Assembly (NCBI GenBank): GCA_038380435.1
Contig: JAWZYU010000011.1
Location: 76,009,501-76,073,500, forward strand
Reading direction: 5' to 3'
Origin: Ryuthela nishihirai
Taxonomy: Eukaryota; Arthropoda; Arachnida; Araneae; Heptathelidae
Length of the DNA stretch: 64,000 nucleotides
Of this stretch, positions 45,940-58,690 are shown one piece after another. A program made the position numbers and the translations under genes. The notes beneath the pieces were generated by a model, which had not been told where the DNA came from, ran no database searches, and saw only the letters and a program-made list of their open reading frames with translations. Every line of letters starts with the position of its first letter. Position 1 is the first letter of the stretch.

Positions 45940-46407
45940 TAGCCTCGCTAGACTGATGCACTTTGGAGCAACTAACTCTGAAGGTCAGCAAACTCTACTG
46001 ACACCCTCTAATCATCCATTGCTCTTCCCCTGTGCTGCTACCTTGCCTCTGCGCTTGGCGAAGGTCAAAACTAACGGACAGACAACACATCTCGGCCTTC
46101 GATCGCTTGCCCATCGTCTACCGACGCTGATGCGCATGCGTCAGTTCCATCCTCACGTGCAGACCTCCGCCTGTGTGACCCGTGAAGGCTCCGGTGCGCA
46201 ACACTGCATCAAGAAGTGCTCGGGGAAATCTTCGCTGAGGCTGGGGTTGTGCTTACTGACAATGGCCTCTTGCAGCTCTCTGTAATCGCACAACGCTCCA
46301 TCGGCAAAACCAACGTTATCATTATGGATAATATCGACATTACATTACCGGGGAGGGTGGGAGCTAAGGCCTCATCTAAAATATTTTCGAACATGTTGGT
46401 GAATTAA
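45940..46407 (+). other. G+C-richer island with overlapping open frames, origin unknown
   Basis: This patch is visibly richer in G+C than its surroundings and carries two overlapping open frames on the + strand. Frame one (45,872-46,285) includes QTTHLGLRSLAHRLPTL. Frame two is open from 46,075 to a stop at 46,407 and includes EVLGEIFAEAGVVLTDNG and NIDITLPGRVGAKASSK. A switch from frame one to frame two near 46,170 would give one longer reading frame. I do not recognise the protein. It could be a decayed gene, a transposon piece or an integrated foreign sequence. Confidence 0.35.
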
Positions 46408-46454
46408 TGAAAGACATATCAAATGTAAACAATTTCTTGACTATTAACATAACA

Positions 46455-46545
46455 AGTCCTCACTGGCATAGTAGTTAACGTACCTGACTATTAAACCAGA
46501 GGGCATGTCCTTGTGTATAAATTTGTATGAGAATCCAGAAAAAAA
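46455..46545 (+). repeat. tRNA-like SINE head fragment
   Basis: ggcatagtagttaacgtacc resembles an A-box region and is followed by tgactattaaaccagaggg. The same string family occurs in inverse orientation at 36,600-36,650. The body is not recognisable. Confidence 0.4.
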
Positions 46546-46730
46546 CTGAATCTAGGTATCCCCGCCCTTTGTGTTTTTTATTTCCCTTTAAAAATATGTT
46601 TAAAAAAATATTAATCGCAACTTCATTTTTATCAAATGTTTTATTTTAAATCTTTCATTACAGAAATAATTTTAAATAGTTCTGATATAAATTTTTGAAT
46701 TTTGACCTTTCTGGGTTGCTATATGTCATG

Positions 46731-46957
46731 TGGCCGAGTGGTTAGCGCGCTTGGCTACTGATCTAATGGTTGGGTTATTTTACCTCTAAGCGGCACTTTT
46801 TTGCACACCATGACTGATCTAAGGAACCTGGGTACGAACCTCGGGGGAAGCATGGATGTTTGTGTTGTTTTTCTGCTGAGGTTCCGCCATCCTCACAGAC
46901 TATTAAACTGATAGTCTCCTGTCAGACCTCTCTGTTAAGCAGCTGCTTGAGGGGGTA
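46731..46957 (+). mobile_element. SINE-B interrupted by a SINE-A end fragment
   Basis: The head tggccgagtggttagcgcgc starts at about 46,731. The B-box region resumes after the insertion as gaacctgggtacgaacctcg. The body continues to gcagctgcttgagggggta near 46,957, then a T-rich tail. Confidence 0.82.
46767..46812 (-). mobile_element. 46-bp SINE-A insertion within SINE-B
   Basis: Flanked by the perfect 10-bp duplication actgatctaa (46,757-46,766 and 46,813-46,822). It contains only the SINE-A 3' terminus (minus strand: tgtgcaaaaaagtgccgctt), so it is an extreme 5' truncation. Confidence 0.85.
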
Positions 46958-47539
46958 TTTATTTTTTTATTTGTAATATGTCATAATACCAATGAATCAT
47001 TAAAATGGACAAGTGATTAACCTGTTTGTTTGTGGAACAATGAAATAATAACTTTTCTCCATTTTTCATTTATAAAATGTCGTATAAGCGCAAATTTATA
47101 AAAACAATCACAATCAATATTTTGAATGGGAACTACAAACTGCAAAACAAAAATTTAAACAATGGAAAAAACAAATTCGTAAGTATTAAATATTACCAAG
47201 AGGTCCAAAAAACCCGTCTAAAAATTTACGTTGCATACAAACAAATAAGTAGACAATGTAGACAATGGCCAAAAAATTACTATATAATTGCATTAAATAA
47301 AAATTCAGAAGCATCTTTCATATTTAAATATTTTTTTTATATTTTATATATAAATATAATCTGGTTGTTTAAATTCGTGATAAAATTAGCTAATGAATTA
47401 CACATATTTGTAGCTAGATAGGAAATTTGTTTATCACAAACATTTTTGTTAACCTCGGAGACAACATGGACTGTACCTGATTCTGTAGAATAATATGATT
47501 TTTGCTTTAATTCAAACATCCAGAGTAGTAATAAAGAAA
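46958..47539. other. No gene recognised
   Basis: A 114-codon frame at 47,077-47,421 is rich in Lys, Asn, Ile and Tyr, as expected from A+T-rich sequence; it has no family motif. Confidence 0.4.
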
Positions 47540-50286
47540 CAGTATAGATAAAGGTCAGATTCTTAAAAATAATCTTAAATTTCTCTTTTCAGGGAGGGAC
47601 GACAAAAAGCATCACCAAGGCGTGGGTCTGCTTCTCAGCAGACACGCTAGTGATGCTCTTCTAGGGTATGAGTACATTAATGAAAGGTTTCTTACAGCAA
47701 AATTTCAAGCGTTAAAGACTTGAATGTTATCTGCTGTTATGTCCCCACTGAGGATGCCGATGAGGATGAGAAGGATAGGTTTTATGAACAACTTCAGGAT
47801 ATTTTGAATTCTGTCAAGAAAGGAGATATTACCCTAGTTCTTGGTGACTTCAATGCCAAAGTTGGTACTGACTCTGACCTTTGGGGAGGAGTAATAGGCC
47901 CTTTTGGTATTGGTAGCTGCAATGGCAATAGGCAACGTCTCCTACAGGTAAGTAAACTCAATGAATTCAGAATAACCAACACTTATTACAAACACCGCGA
48001 CATACATAAGTACACATGGGTTTCACCTGATGGGCTGCATAAGAATATGATTGATTACATATTAATTAACAGCAAATGGGCTAGTTCTGTTAGGAATACC
48101 AGGGCATATAGGGGAGCTGAAATTCGATCTGACCATTACCTTGTTAAAAGCGTCTTGCAACTTAAACTTAAAAAGTGTTGTGCTAGGGTTAAAAAATTTA
48201 CTTTTAATACTGAAGCTCTGAAAGATCCAGTTATAGCCAAAGCTTACCATGATAGGTTACTTAGTCATTATGACAGTCATGGTATGCTTACTACTGAAGT
48301 TGAGGAAGAATGGGATCATTTTAAACAGGCTTTTTTTGGACACTAACAGTACTCTTTTAGGAAAAAAGGAGCAGAAGAGCAGAATTAACTGAGTGATAAG
48401 GCACTTGAGCTTATTTCCGAAAGAAAGAACTGCAGGAATGTCCTTAATCAATACCCTACTAGTCATTACAGAGAACTTAATAAACGTGTAAAAGATCAGT
48501 TAGCTGCAGATAAGAATCTTTGGCTTGATGGTTTGGCTGACAAAGCCGAGGAAGCAGTTAGACAGCACAACAGCAGAGAGCTGTACCAGATAGTTAACAT
48601 TTTGTGTGGTAGAAAACGGACAGGCATAGAGGGATATTGAAGGATAAACAAGGTAAGGTTAGAGAAGGGGAGAATTCTGTCATGGCTAGGTGGGCTGAGC
48701 ATTTCAGTGATGTTATAAACAATGTAGTTAGCTCTACTCCCATTATTTGCAATGATAATAGATGCATTGGTGGCTTTAATGTTGGCCCTATAACACAATC
48801 TGAAGTAATTTTGGCTGTTTCTAAACTTAAACTACATAAATCCCCAGGGGTAGATGAAATTACTACGGAAATGCTTAGAGCTGGGAATGTTTCTGTTACC
48901 ACTTGGATGACTGAAATTCTGAATATCTTTTATGATAAAGGCATGGTTCCTAAGGATTTTACCAGAGCTATTGTTATACCTATCTTCAAAAAAGGTGATC
49001 GCACTTCTTGTGATAACTATAGGGGTATCAGCCTACTCTCTGTAGCAGGTAAAGTTCTTTCCATGATTGTGCTTAATAGAATTAAAAAACTGGTTGACAA
49101 TCAATTGCGTGATGAGCAATGTGGATTCAGAAGTGGTAGGGGATGTGTGGATCAGATATTTTCACTTGTGCAGATTCTTGAGAAATGTTTAGAGTTTCAG
49201 AAACCTTTGGTTGCTAGCTTTGTTGATTTCAAAAAGGCTTTCGACTCTGTTGATCGGCATAATTTGTGGTTAATTGTGAGATCATATGGTATACCTGACA
49301 AGTTAGTTAACATAATGAAAGCTCTCTATAATAACACTGAGTCGTGTGTGAGAGTTGGTATGGCTTGTAGCAATTGGTTTAGCATTACTTCTGGTGTTCG
49401 ACAAGGGTGCATTTTGTCTCCTTTTCTCTTTAGCTTGGTTATTGATTATGTTTTGCGAAATTCACTTCAAGGGAAAGATTTTGGCCTTAAATGGACTGGG
49501 GATACGAAAATTTCTGATTTAGATTTAGCCCTTTTGGCAAATGATGTTGATGAGATGAACTCTTTCATTCGAGCTGTTGATAAAACTGGTAGTAGAGTAG
49601 ATTTGGTTATAAACAGAGAGAAAACTAAAATGATGAAAATTGGTCAGGCAGGCTGTGATTCAGTTAATCTTAATGGTTGCAGTCTTGAGCAGGTGTCACA
49701 GTTTAATTATCTTGGGAGCTATGTAACAGATAATGGCGATGTGCGGCATGAGATTAACAGACGAATAGGGATAGCTGCCGGGACTTTTAAGAATCTATGG
49801 AGATTGTGGAGAAATAGGCGTATACACCTAAAGACTAAAATTAGATTGTATAATAGTTTGGTTCTTTCTAGGGTTAGTTATGGTAGTGAAACCTGGACAC
49901 TTTGTAAACAAGATAATTGGAAACTAGATGCTTTTGATCCAAGATGCTTACGCAGTATCTTGGGCATTAGGTGGTTCAACTTTGTAACTAATGATGAGGT
50001 TAGGCAAAGGAGTTTGCAACCTCCTTTAAGCAGCATGTTGTGCAGCGAGAGACTCCGTTGGTTTGGCCATGTTGCCCGTATGAGTAATTATAGACTGGCG
50101 AATAGGGTTATGAACAGTGTGCCTAAAGGCCTCAGAAAGAAGGGGAGACCTAGGATGCGGTGGGCAGACAATGTCAAACAGGACCTTGTTAGAATTGGTG
50201 TGCAGTGGCCAGATGCAGTAGATGTAGCTCAGGATAGATTTGCTTGGAGAACTAAATTGCACGGACCTCCGTAGCCCATCGCTGCT

Positions 50287-50327
<41 letters not shown>
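47540..50327 (+). mobile_element. RTE-type LINE copy L8, 5'-truncated
   Basis: Begins within the endonuclease (ataaaggtcagattcttaaa) and runs to the 3' end, finishing in a pure (GAT)n tract at about 50,288-50,327. It is close to L1 and L9 in sequence, so relatively young. Frame breaks are visible near 47,707 (4-base deletion), 48,335, 48,385 and 48,636. No clear target duplication found. Confidence 0.88.
47720..50274 (+). pseudogene. Endonuclease-RT ORF of LINE L8 lacking the YADD motif
   Basis: The first frame (47,720-48,346) carries LVLGDFNAKVG, IDYILINSKW and SDHYLVKSV of the endonuclease. After several shifts the RT frame 48,637-50,274 is open for 545 codons, with IPIFKKGDRTSCDNYRGIS, FVDFKKAFDSVDRHN, SGVRQGCILSPF and C-terminal RWFGHVARM. 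Where sister copies have DLDYADDLALLA this copy has DLDLALLA: a 12-base in-frame deletion at about 49,525 removed the catalytic YADD. Even the longest open frame is therefore catalytically dead. Confidence 0.88.
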
Positions 50328-50329
<2 letters not shown>

Positions 50330-53300
50330 TTTCAATGTATACGATTCTTTAATGTTAAAAGAAAATTATTTGAGTATACCTTCACTAAAATGCCTTCAGC
50401 TAAATATATATTTCACCATTTTGTTTTGCAATCTAATAGCTGGCATTATATTTATCAAATAATTTCCCCTTCTACACCATATATAGATTCCATATTGTAT
50501 AGCGGAATAAACCTATGCATAAAAAATTCTTAACTTAAAATCAGTGATCTTTTCTTATTTTTTTTTATAAATACAACTTATATGTTATAAATATCATTTT
50601 TTTTTCATTTCTTTTTCAACAAATAATTTATATATGGCTTATATTTCAGATTATTTTCCACCATAACACCAAAATACATCCAATTAGTTACTTCTACACT
50701 TTGACAAGTTGGTTGGAATATTTACATAGTACAAAGTGTAATTTTACATTAAGTTGCTAAACAGATTTGCGACTTATTGAAATTAATAATTTTGGTTTCA
50801 TTAATATTTATAATTAGTTAATTTAATTTAAATAAATCATCTTCGATATTATTTTCCTAATACCTATATATATTTCCCATACCCTAATCATGAATTACGA
50901 AGTTAATTTTGCTTAATAGAGAATATTATATTTGAAAAAAAATTAAGATTTATCTTCCTTGAAGCGATTTGTGCATCTTATATAAAACTCTGTGGTTATT
51001 TCAGCAATTTTTATGCATATTTGAAATTCAGTTTTGCGGTTCATGCTTTGTTTCAAACGGAAAGCCAAAGGGCAGCAATTTAAACCAACCAGCGTCAGAC
51101 AGCTTCTCTGAACGAGAGCAGTGTGAGCCAACGAATGTGGGGGCTGATAATTTGAGTGGCAGGAGTGAATAAAATAGATTAAATAAATAATAATAATGAT
51201 TATTCATTGACTTAGTTGCATAAATTAAGAGTTTTATTTTAGTTGTAACGATTTGTGTATCCCAAGGCAGAACACGACTATACAAACTTGGCCACCACTA
51301 TGGTAAAAATACATTACTGGCATCCTTTCTGCCCAACTTACTCTGCTCCGTTGTAAACCATGGTACGGTTGCCACAGCTATATTTAATATGTGCAGAACT
51401 CTGCGATTTAAGCTAACAACAGGATATGCTTATTGTTAACTGAGTTACTGAGCGTTAACTGAGTTTTCTATTGTTGTCGTTTGCTTCGACATCAATCTTT
51501 CTTACTCTATTTGTTTCTTCAACAGTCTTTTAGAATCTAATCTTTGTGATATCCCGAAAAATTTCATTTTATTTTTCAGCATTCTACAGATTCTCCATAT
51601 CATTCTCTCACGTGATGATCCTATACCATTAACGACTATGTTTAAATATGTTTCAGTTTGTCCATTGTTTTGCTAAGAGAAAATAAAATAATAATTAAAT
51701 TTTAGTACAGAGACTATCCTGAGACTAGTATATGCTAATTATTCGGTTTTTAGCGATGATCTCATAATCTTTGCGATGTATGATGGTGCACTTCCTGCAG
51801 TAAACGTTGAATCCTACAAAATGCCACTTTTGCTGGATTAAAGGGATTAAGGTATCTTCCAATAATGACGTGTGTCCTTTGTTACGTAATTGTTATTTAC
51901 TGTTTGTAAATTTTTACGTTACCGTATGAAAAATAAAAAATCAAAAGGAAAAAGAAAATCCGGCCAATAAATAATGGACTCGTGAACCCACAAAAATTGT
52001 GATTTTTGGATAGTGTCAGAATGCACCACATGATCATATGGGTGTTTTTGACTACATTACACCCGTTGCTAACCATTTCAGGAAAATACAGTCTGGCAAA
52101 ACAATGGCGGTTCAAAAACAGCACCTTTTTGATAGCTTGATATTTCAAGTTGCTGAGCATGGATAATTCGGTAACGGTGGCACTACAACTGTAGTTCCGG
52201 GTTCAAGTCCCGTTGATGGCATGAACGTTTCTTATCTCATAACCTGAAAATAAATTGTTTTGTTTGTCTAATCGCTAAATGAATTTAAATGAACATGCAA
52301 GAAGTCTTCCATTTTACTTTCCACACCGATGGAGAAAGCCAATGTTCTTTACAACCAGCTGACTTTTGTAATCACAGATATGAATCACGTTTAGAACTTT
52401 CGAAATAAAATTATTACATTAATGGATATTGCATTTACAATAAAATTGTTCGGTGGTGCACCTGAAACAGTTATTCCTAGAAAAACAAAAAACGAATGTT
52501 TGATATAAATGAAGAAGAGAAAGCATTCTTAGTCAAAGATGTAAAATAAACTGGGATAAAGAACACAGCAGGAAGAAATAAAATCTTATTAATAATAAAG
52601 CATTAAATGGTTATAAATTAAAAAGAAATTTGGGTGAAAACAATCTGTTGATGACATTTAAAAGTTTTATGATTTTCTTACTATTTTTTACTTGGAGGTA
52701 CTTCAACTCAACTCATAAAAAGCGTTTCGAAAAAATAATATTTGATAAAATAACTGCAAAATATCCGTTACAGATATTAATCATATTCATGATACTACTT
52801 AATGATTTTGAAAAATTATACAGCTGGAGCGTGGAAGAGTAAAACTGCTCAACTTAACTATTACCTTCAAAATTCAGGATATCGAAATGCAGTGATCACA
52901 AAACTTCTGAAGAAACTGCTTCGTATAATAAGATGTTTTACATTACAATTATTATTTATGTTTTAATTACGTTTTGAATTAAATATAGGTTCAATAATTC
53001 TGAATTTTTAAACATTTTTCCATTTAAAATTTTGAGCATAGTCATCGAAAACGCTCACGTAATATTTGACTGGCAAAATAAACCCGTTGTCAACAGACAC
53101 TGCTTAATGGTTAAATTTTCGACATGAGAACCCTAAAAAAGTAAATAAATAAATATAAGTAAGTAAAAAGTAAATATAATAAGTAAGAAAAATAAACGTA
53201 GAATATTAAATATAAATAAGTGTTATTCGCTACGGAGAAAGCCAAGGAACTCAGACGATAATCATAGCACGTGCAATTACAAAAGCTTATTAATTGCAAG

Positions 53301-53646
53301 CAGATTCGCCTAAAAAAAAATTATATCCTGTGCCTACTACACCAATTAAAAGGTAACACAGAATATTGCTGGAAAAATTAGCTACTCATTCGCATCACAA
53401 TACTAGTTAATCATAAACAACCTGAAACATTTTAATTAATAATAAATGGCTGATTTTTTGATATATGTAAATATAGGATTGATGAATGGCAGTTGTTATG
53501 ATATAAATATAGGAATAAATAAGACTTTTAAAGGAATTAGAAGTTATTTATAGAGGCAAATGTTTCGAAGGTACACTAAGCAACAAATTGTTAATGTTTT
53601 AAACGCCATTAGAATGACTGGATTATGACTAAACCTATTTTTGCAG
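50328..53646. other. Gene-free stretch upstream of the Ras-GRF exon
   Basis: No Ras-GRF exon upstream of 53,647 was found, although the preceding PH-domain exon must lie somewhere to the left. A tRNA-like string with a B box (gggttcaagtccc) lies at 52,160-52,235. A frame at 51,040-51,170 has a hydrophilic, protein-like end (SNGKPKGSNLNQPASDSFS) but no family match. Otherwise A+T-rich; it is presumably intron of the same gene (inference). Confidence 0.4.
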
Positions 53647-53722
53647 GAATGATCCACGGCTCTTCAAGGACGACGTGGACATCAGGTTCAGTAGAACTTT
53701 GAATTCATGTAAACTTCCTCAG
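53647..53722 (+). CDS. RASGRF-like: Ras-GRF type exchange factor, exon entering the REM domain
   Basis: A 76-bp exon between a canonical acceptor (atttttgcag) and donor (gtgagcaag). After one base completing a split codon it encodes [20 protein letters not shown] followed by CKLPQ, ending in phase 0. This is the conserved block between the second PH domain and the RasGEF-N (REM) domain of Ras guanine-nucleotide-releasing factors, nearly identical to vertebrate RASGRF1/2 as I know them. The protein activates Ras (and Rac through its DH domain) in response to calcium and receptor signals at membranes. The next exon at 60,027 continues the same block in phase 0. Confidence 0.88.
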
Positions 53723-54134
53723 GTGAGCAAGCGATTTATTCCTGCCACACTCTCTTCCTAATAATAAATGGGAGTATGAAAAGGTGTGGTAGTGTCTTAC
53801 ATAATTTCAACTTTGCTCAAAATTTATGAATGTACAATTTCTTCCTTACGTTTTGAGAGTTTTTATTTGTGAAATTTCATAAAAGTAATACTTAAATGTT
53901 TGGGACACTTTCATATTATTTTGTTTAAGATAACATGCTATCATATTTACTAACATTCAGTGCCGTATATACGCAGCTGCCCCTTTACTATTATGCATAT
54001 TATTATCTCTGAATCGCAGTAAGGGAATGCTCGGTGACGTTCCTTTGACACATTCCGATTCCGATGAAGATAAAATTTTAGTGGACAAATCAAGTTGTAG
54101 TTGACGAGAGATTGGCGGCAGAAAAATAAATAAA

Positions 54135-54330
54135 TAACCGATCAAGCAACTCTTTGCTACGTAGGACTGAATCAGCCTGTAATTATATGCTGTAGAGGAG
54201 ATCTGTGAGGAAGGCTAGACCTCTACAGAAATACAGAACTGATAATAATGGGTTTCTGTGGTTTGAACACAGATCCTTTTGATCAGTGGTTAAACAAACA
54301 AACCACTTTGCCACCGGGACCGTAGGTGGT
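54135..54330 (-). mobile_element. Diverged SINE-B in the intron
   Basis: Keeps the order of the family: gatcaagcaactctttgcta, then gtagaggagatctgtgagga and acctctacagaaatacag. A head-like minus-strand stretch (ggtttgaacacagatcc; gatcagtggttaaac) follows. Confidence 0.6.
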
Positions 54331-55769
54331 AAGTAAAAACTACTATTCAGTTGGTTTTGAACGCAATGGGATTTTAAGATCGAGCTGAGAAAGTCATCGC
54401 AGGACATCCAGAGGGTAAACAACTTGCTCAGGAAGTTTCAATGAGAAGAGCAGGCTTGGCATCCTTCAGTCTCTACTTTTCTAAGACTGCCTTTAGAAAT
54501 ATATGTTATTCAAGCTCATGCTACTGAGGACAACCTTCATCTTGTGGAATCATGAATGTTTTGAAGTACATGATGATAGGTACGGAAAATTAATAATATA
54601 TGATGATTAGGTACGATATTATTAATAAAGTGTTCACCGTGTGAATAGCGAAAGAATGGAACGAAGATCTCTGATGTAATATTTTGAGCAATAATAATAC
54701 CTATTAGTTAGAACACATTGAGTTAACATGATATTAAAAAAAGCGATTTTTCGACAACTGTTCGATTTGGAAATTTCAAAAAAAAAAAGCATTTTGTGTT
54801 TCATATAAAATTTTGCAAATACAGTATTATTTTAGTTTAAAAGATATACATGTTTCTAGAAAATTAGGGTTTAAAGCGAACCATTTTAACCATTTCTTAC
54901 AGAGACCCAAGATTTTGTTTTGATTTTGCATTGACCGACGTATAAAATATAATTGATATGTCACTCTTCTGTACGATATTTTGAGCAATAGCATAAATGA
55001 ACACTTAACTGAAATGTGTCGTGTTTCTCTCATCAGGCTTCCGATTTATGAGGGATTTTTTTATTTTATAAAATATTCTCTTTTGAATCTTTTATGCAAA
55101 TTGTCTGTTATCTCGTTTATTGAGTCCAAAATGGTGAGCACGTGCCTAGATCTTTGACATTAAATGATTCTTGATAATAAAGAATCGATTCAATGTTTTT
55201 ATCTTTACTTTTCTGTGTAATAAATTTCTTTCACTTTTCAGCGTAAATATTGTGGTAACTAATTCTACTGCCCAAAAGTATTTATGACCTCTTCAAATGT
55301 TTCTCTATTGCAAAGTATTATTTTATCTGCATCTAAGGTGTGCGGTGTAAATTTAGAAATGAGTCACTCCCTTTAGTATAGCCAAATGTCGTAATTTTGA
55401 AACTTTCCGTTTATGCAGCACACTTGGTATCAATAAAGTAGTCGTTTAAAGAGTGAATGTGCCGTGGTTAAGAATAGTGCTGACTGTCTAGTTGCGGATG
55501 CTAAGTTCCTGGGAAAAAAAAATTCCCCATTTATTCATACAAATCAGTTAAGAGAAAGGAAGAAAACAGTCTTTATACAGTGAATTTTCGTTATAACGTA
55601 CTTACGAATAGCAATTTTTTTTTCTATTCTATATTCGTTATGAATAACTTTAAAAGATTCAGTTTAATACACTTCTATTTACCCAGCTTCTAAATACTGT
55701 CGTTTAGTCTTTTTGACCTGATGCTGTGTTTTTACCTCAAAACACATGTATTTTCTAGTTAGCCACATT

Positions 55770-55855
55770 CTCGTCTCCGTGGACAAGTAGTTATCATATA
55801 CGGCAACGATATAAAATGACCTGGATTCAAATCCAGGATAAGGGATAGGCATTTC
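55770..55855 (+). repeat. tRNA-like SINE head
   Basis: tggacaagtagttatcata (A-box region) and a palindromic cctggattcaaatccagg (B box with T-arm) lie at tRNA-like spacing. It lacks a full cloverleaf, so it is a SINE head or tRNA pseudogene rather than a tRNA gene. Confidence 0.5.
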
Positions 55856-56025
55856 CTTTCTGATTTGTGTTGCGTTTCTGTTAAAATTTAGCCACTCTCT
55901 AAAGTATATAGTTTATGGTATTCACCACATTACAAGCTTTCATTTGGCATGAAACTCATCATGATCGGCCCCTCTTCTCGCCGGAAAAATTTTCTCCTCC
56001 TCTTTTATGAGAGGGGAATGGGTGG

Positions 56026-56576
56026 CTTAGTCGGTAGCATGCCAGCCTCGTAATTTGCATTTCCAAGGTTCAGGCCCAACACACGATTTGGGAAGTGTTG
56101 AAATTTATCTTCGCAAAACTCCCCTCCCTGTCCACCATCAGTACGGGACACCGATGGCTTGGAAAGGCCGCCGTCCGTCGGATGGGACATTAACCCGTGA
56201 CTACGTGTGCAGGACAGCCATACCCTGTGCTTAAAGGACATGACAGATGATCAAGACGGGGGTCATAACTTGGCCAGTGTTGAGATTTATCTCCGCAAAA
56301 CTCCCCACCCTACCCCCAGCCCATAGGGAACACCGATGGGCTTGGAAAGGCCGCCGTCAATCTGATGAGACATAAAGCCGTGGCTTAATGTGCGAGAGAA
56401 CCATGCCTTGTGTACTTTAAAGGACATGACAGGTGACTAACATCTATCCATTGGGTCTCCTGCACCCCCCCCCCATCCAACCTTTTCTCAGCCATCGGGG
56501 TCCTTGTGACCCGGTCATTTAGCCCACTGTATGCAAAAAAGTGCCGCCAGAGAATCCCAATAACCCAACTGTTTTA
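56026..56576 (+). mobile_element. Tandem SINE-A copies
   Basis: The first unit (56,026-56,255) has A box tggcttagtcggtagca and B box ggttcaggccc, then the core cttggaaaggccgccgtc and ccgtcggatgggac. From 56,262 a second unit starts inside the body (ttggccagtgttgagattta) and repeats the core through the 3' end (tgccgccagag). The pair is a head-bearing truncated unit joined to a headless unit. Confidence 0.8.
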
Positions 56577-58068
56577 GGGGAAGAATGTAGTGGAGATAAT
56601 TTGAGGTAGTACACGATCTTCCCACGACAGAAGCTTCTAAACTGTAAAACAGTATTACCTGAATTAGAAATTTCACTATTGAGATCTGATTCACTTACAA
56701 GCAATTGTTATTTTATATCAGCCAATCATTTTTGCATTCAATGAGAAAACCAAATCGCTCATTCTATTCATTATCATAATGGAAAGCAGTTAGGGGCTTA
56801 GAATTTACCAAAGGTTTCTATGGTCTGACTTCGATCATTTAGTAGAAAACGACCACTAGCATATGCGTGCCATTCTTTCGACAGAATAACCTCGGATCAT
56901 TTCAGTTCTAGTGTCAACTTGATTTTAGTTCAGTTCTGATAAGGACTGACAGGTTGCTTTAATCTATTTTTTTATGATTATTATTTTTTATCAATGGCAT
57001 TTTGCAAATATGGCGGTGATCAAGAATTTTATCCGTGTTACACAATAAGAAAGAAACTGAACCTTTTTTGCGAAACCCAATAACTTGGAAAATCATTTAT
57101 ATTCATTCATATTATAGAATATTCATATTATTCATATTATATTATAGCTATGTTCATAGCCTTTGCAAACGAAATCGGAAGTTCGGGCTTGTAACATTTT
57201 ATTGCGACAATTGAAGTAAGATGCCTTCAGAACAGCTGAGAAGCTACACAGAGTTGCGTGAAAAAAATGTCAGGACAATGTTCATTCGCGATTTCTGAGT
57301 CGCTTCCACCATATCCAGCCTCACTCTTTCTCCTTGATTCACTTCTCTGAGTTGATTTGGTTTTCCTTTTCCTCTTTGCTCATTTCTTTTCCACAATCTG
57401 AGTTTGCTTTTCTAACAAAACTTCTCCATATAACTGTAAATTATTACTTGCCTGTTGTTCCGATCTTTTTGAGTGATGTTCTCTATCCTCCCTACTCTTT
57501 TGCAATCACTGGGCATCATTGCAACACTCATTTGGCAAGCAGCGAGCAGCATTCAATAGATCGGACAATAAGTATCTGATAATCTGGAATTATATATTGA
57601 AGTTTAATACGAACATTTTTTTATTTAATTCGAGAGGAAAATTTCACATGAGTTTAAAATTGTGAAATTTCAGTTCTCTTTTTCTGAGCATTGAGCTATC
57701 CAAAAGAAAGAGAACGAAAATGTTTTTTTTTTTGCCTTCATTCATTGGGTTTCGGAGTTATAAGTGTAGGTGATTTATGAAGACGAAATAGAAGCGTTCT
57801 TTTTTTCACATTTATGCAGATTTAGTTTAGTTGAAGATGATAAATAGCAAAAAATATATACTTCTAAGTACAGTAGATTACATCTACTGCTACTTACATC
57901 GTAGATCTAACTTACCAGGTTGGTAATACGCTCTACATGGCGAATGACTTTTCAGCAACGTTGCCAAAAATCAAAAGTTCCTGTCAGAATTTTCATTATT
58001 TTATGTAACAAAAGTCATTGAATTTCCATTATTTATGCTAATAGTTTCTATTCAAACATATTTCCGAC

Positions 58069-58690
58069 AGGATCTAATGAAGCCAGATTGGTAGTTCTAG
58101 TATTAGTGATACAGTATCAATTTTTTTATGTACTGCGTTTATTATATTACAATAGTATACATAATAGAATCGATTTTTTATTATTTTTTCCCATCTCTGT
58201 TGTTTGATTTTCAAAATAAGGAAGTAAAATAATTGATCTTTATACAAAACAAATCTTATGACTAACTTTCTCATCATGATAGGTTTTTTATAAGACTTAT
58301 TTATAATACTTCCTGTTCCATCACAAAAATGAATTAAAATTATTAATGCTTTTAAATTCAAGAACTTAACAACGCTATTTTGCGTCCAGTTCTTGCGAAA
58401 CTTCTATGTGTAAATCTATTTTAAATACTAAAAGTGTTTAAAGGACATTTTCAATTAACTTATCTTCATATGCCACACAGCTCTGTCTGTAGTACGGACT
58501 CTGCAACAGGTAGAGGAAAATGTGATAACAATAAAAATTGTAAATAAAAAAATTAATAACAAAAACAAAAAGTGAAATGTTTAGAGCAATCATTGAGCAT
58601 AACCACATTTCATTTTCAAAGAAATTTTCGAATATTTTAAATGGATCTAATGGACCCGGTTGGCAGTTCTGTTGTTAAGTAATACATTAC
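58069..58690. repeat. Short repeat pair in the intron
   Basis: aggatctaatgaagccagat at 58,071 and tggatctaatggacccggt at 58,641 both continue through ttggyagttct to a tragtratacat-like string. The similarity covers about 50 bp; beyond it the copies diverge. Confidence 0.45.

Noticed and set aside
47077..47421. 114-codon ORF rich in Lys, Asn, Ile and Tyr
   Set aside because: Composition matches A+T-rich random sequence, with no motif, splice context or repeat.
52160..52235. Possible tRNA gene
   Set aside because: A B box is present but the acceptor stem and a full cloverleaf are not; better seen as a SINE head.
57334..57579. 81-codon hydrophobic ORF in the Ras-GRF intron
   Set aside because: Pyrimidine-rich sequence explains the composition; no start context or family match.
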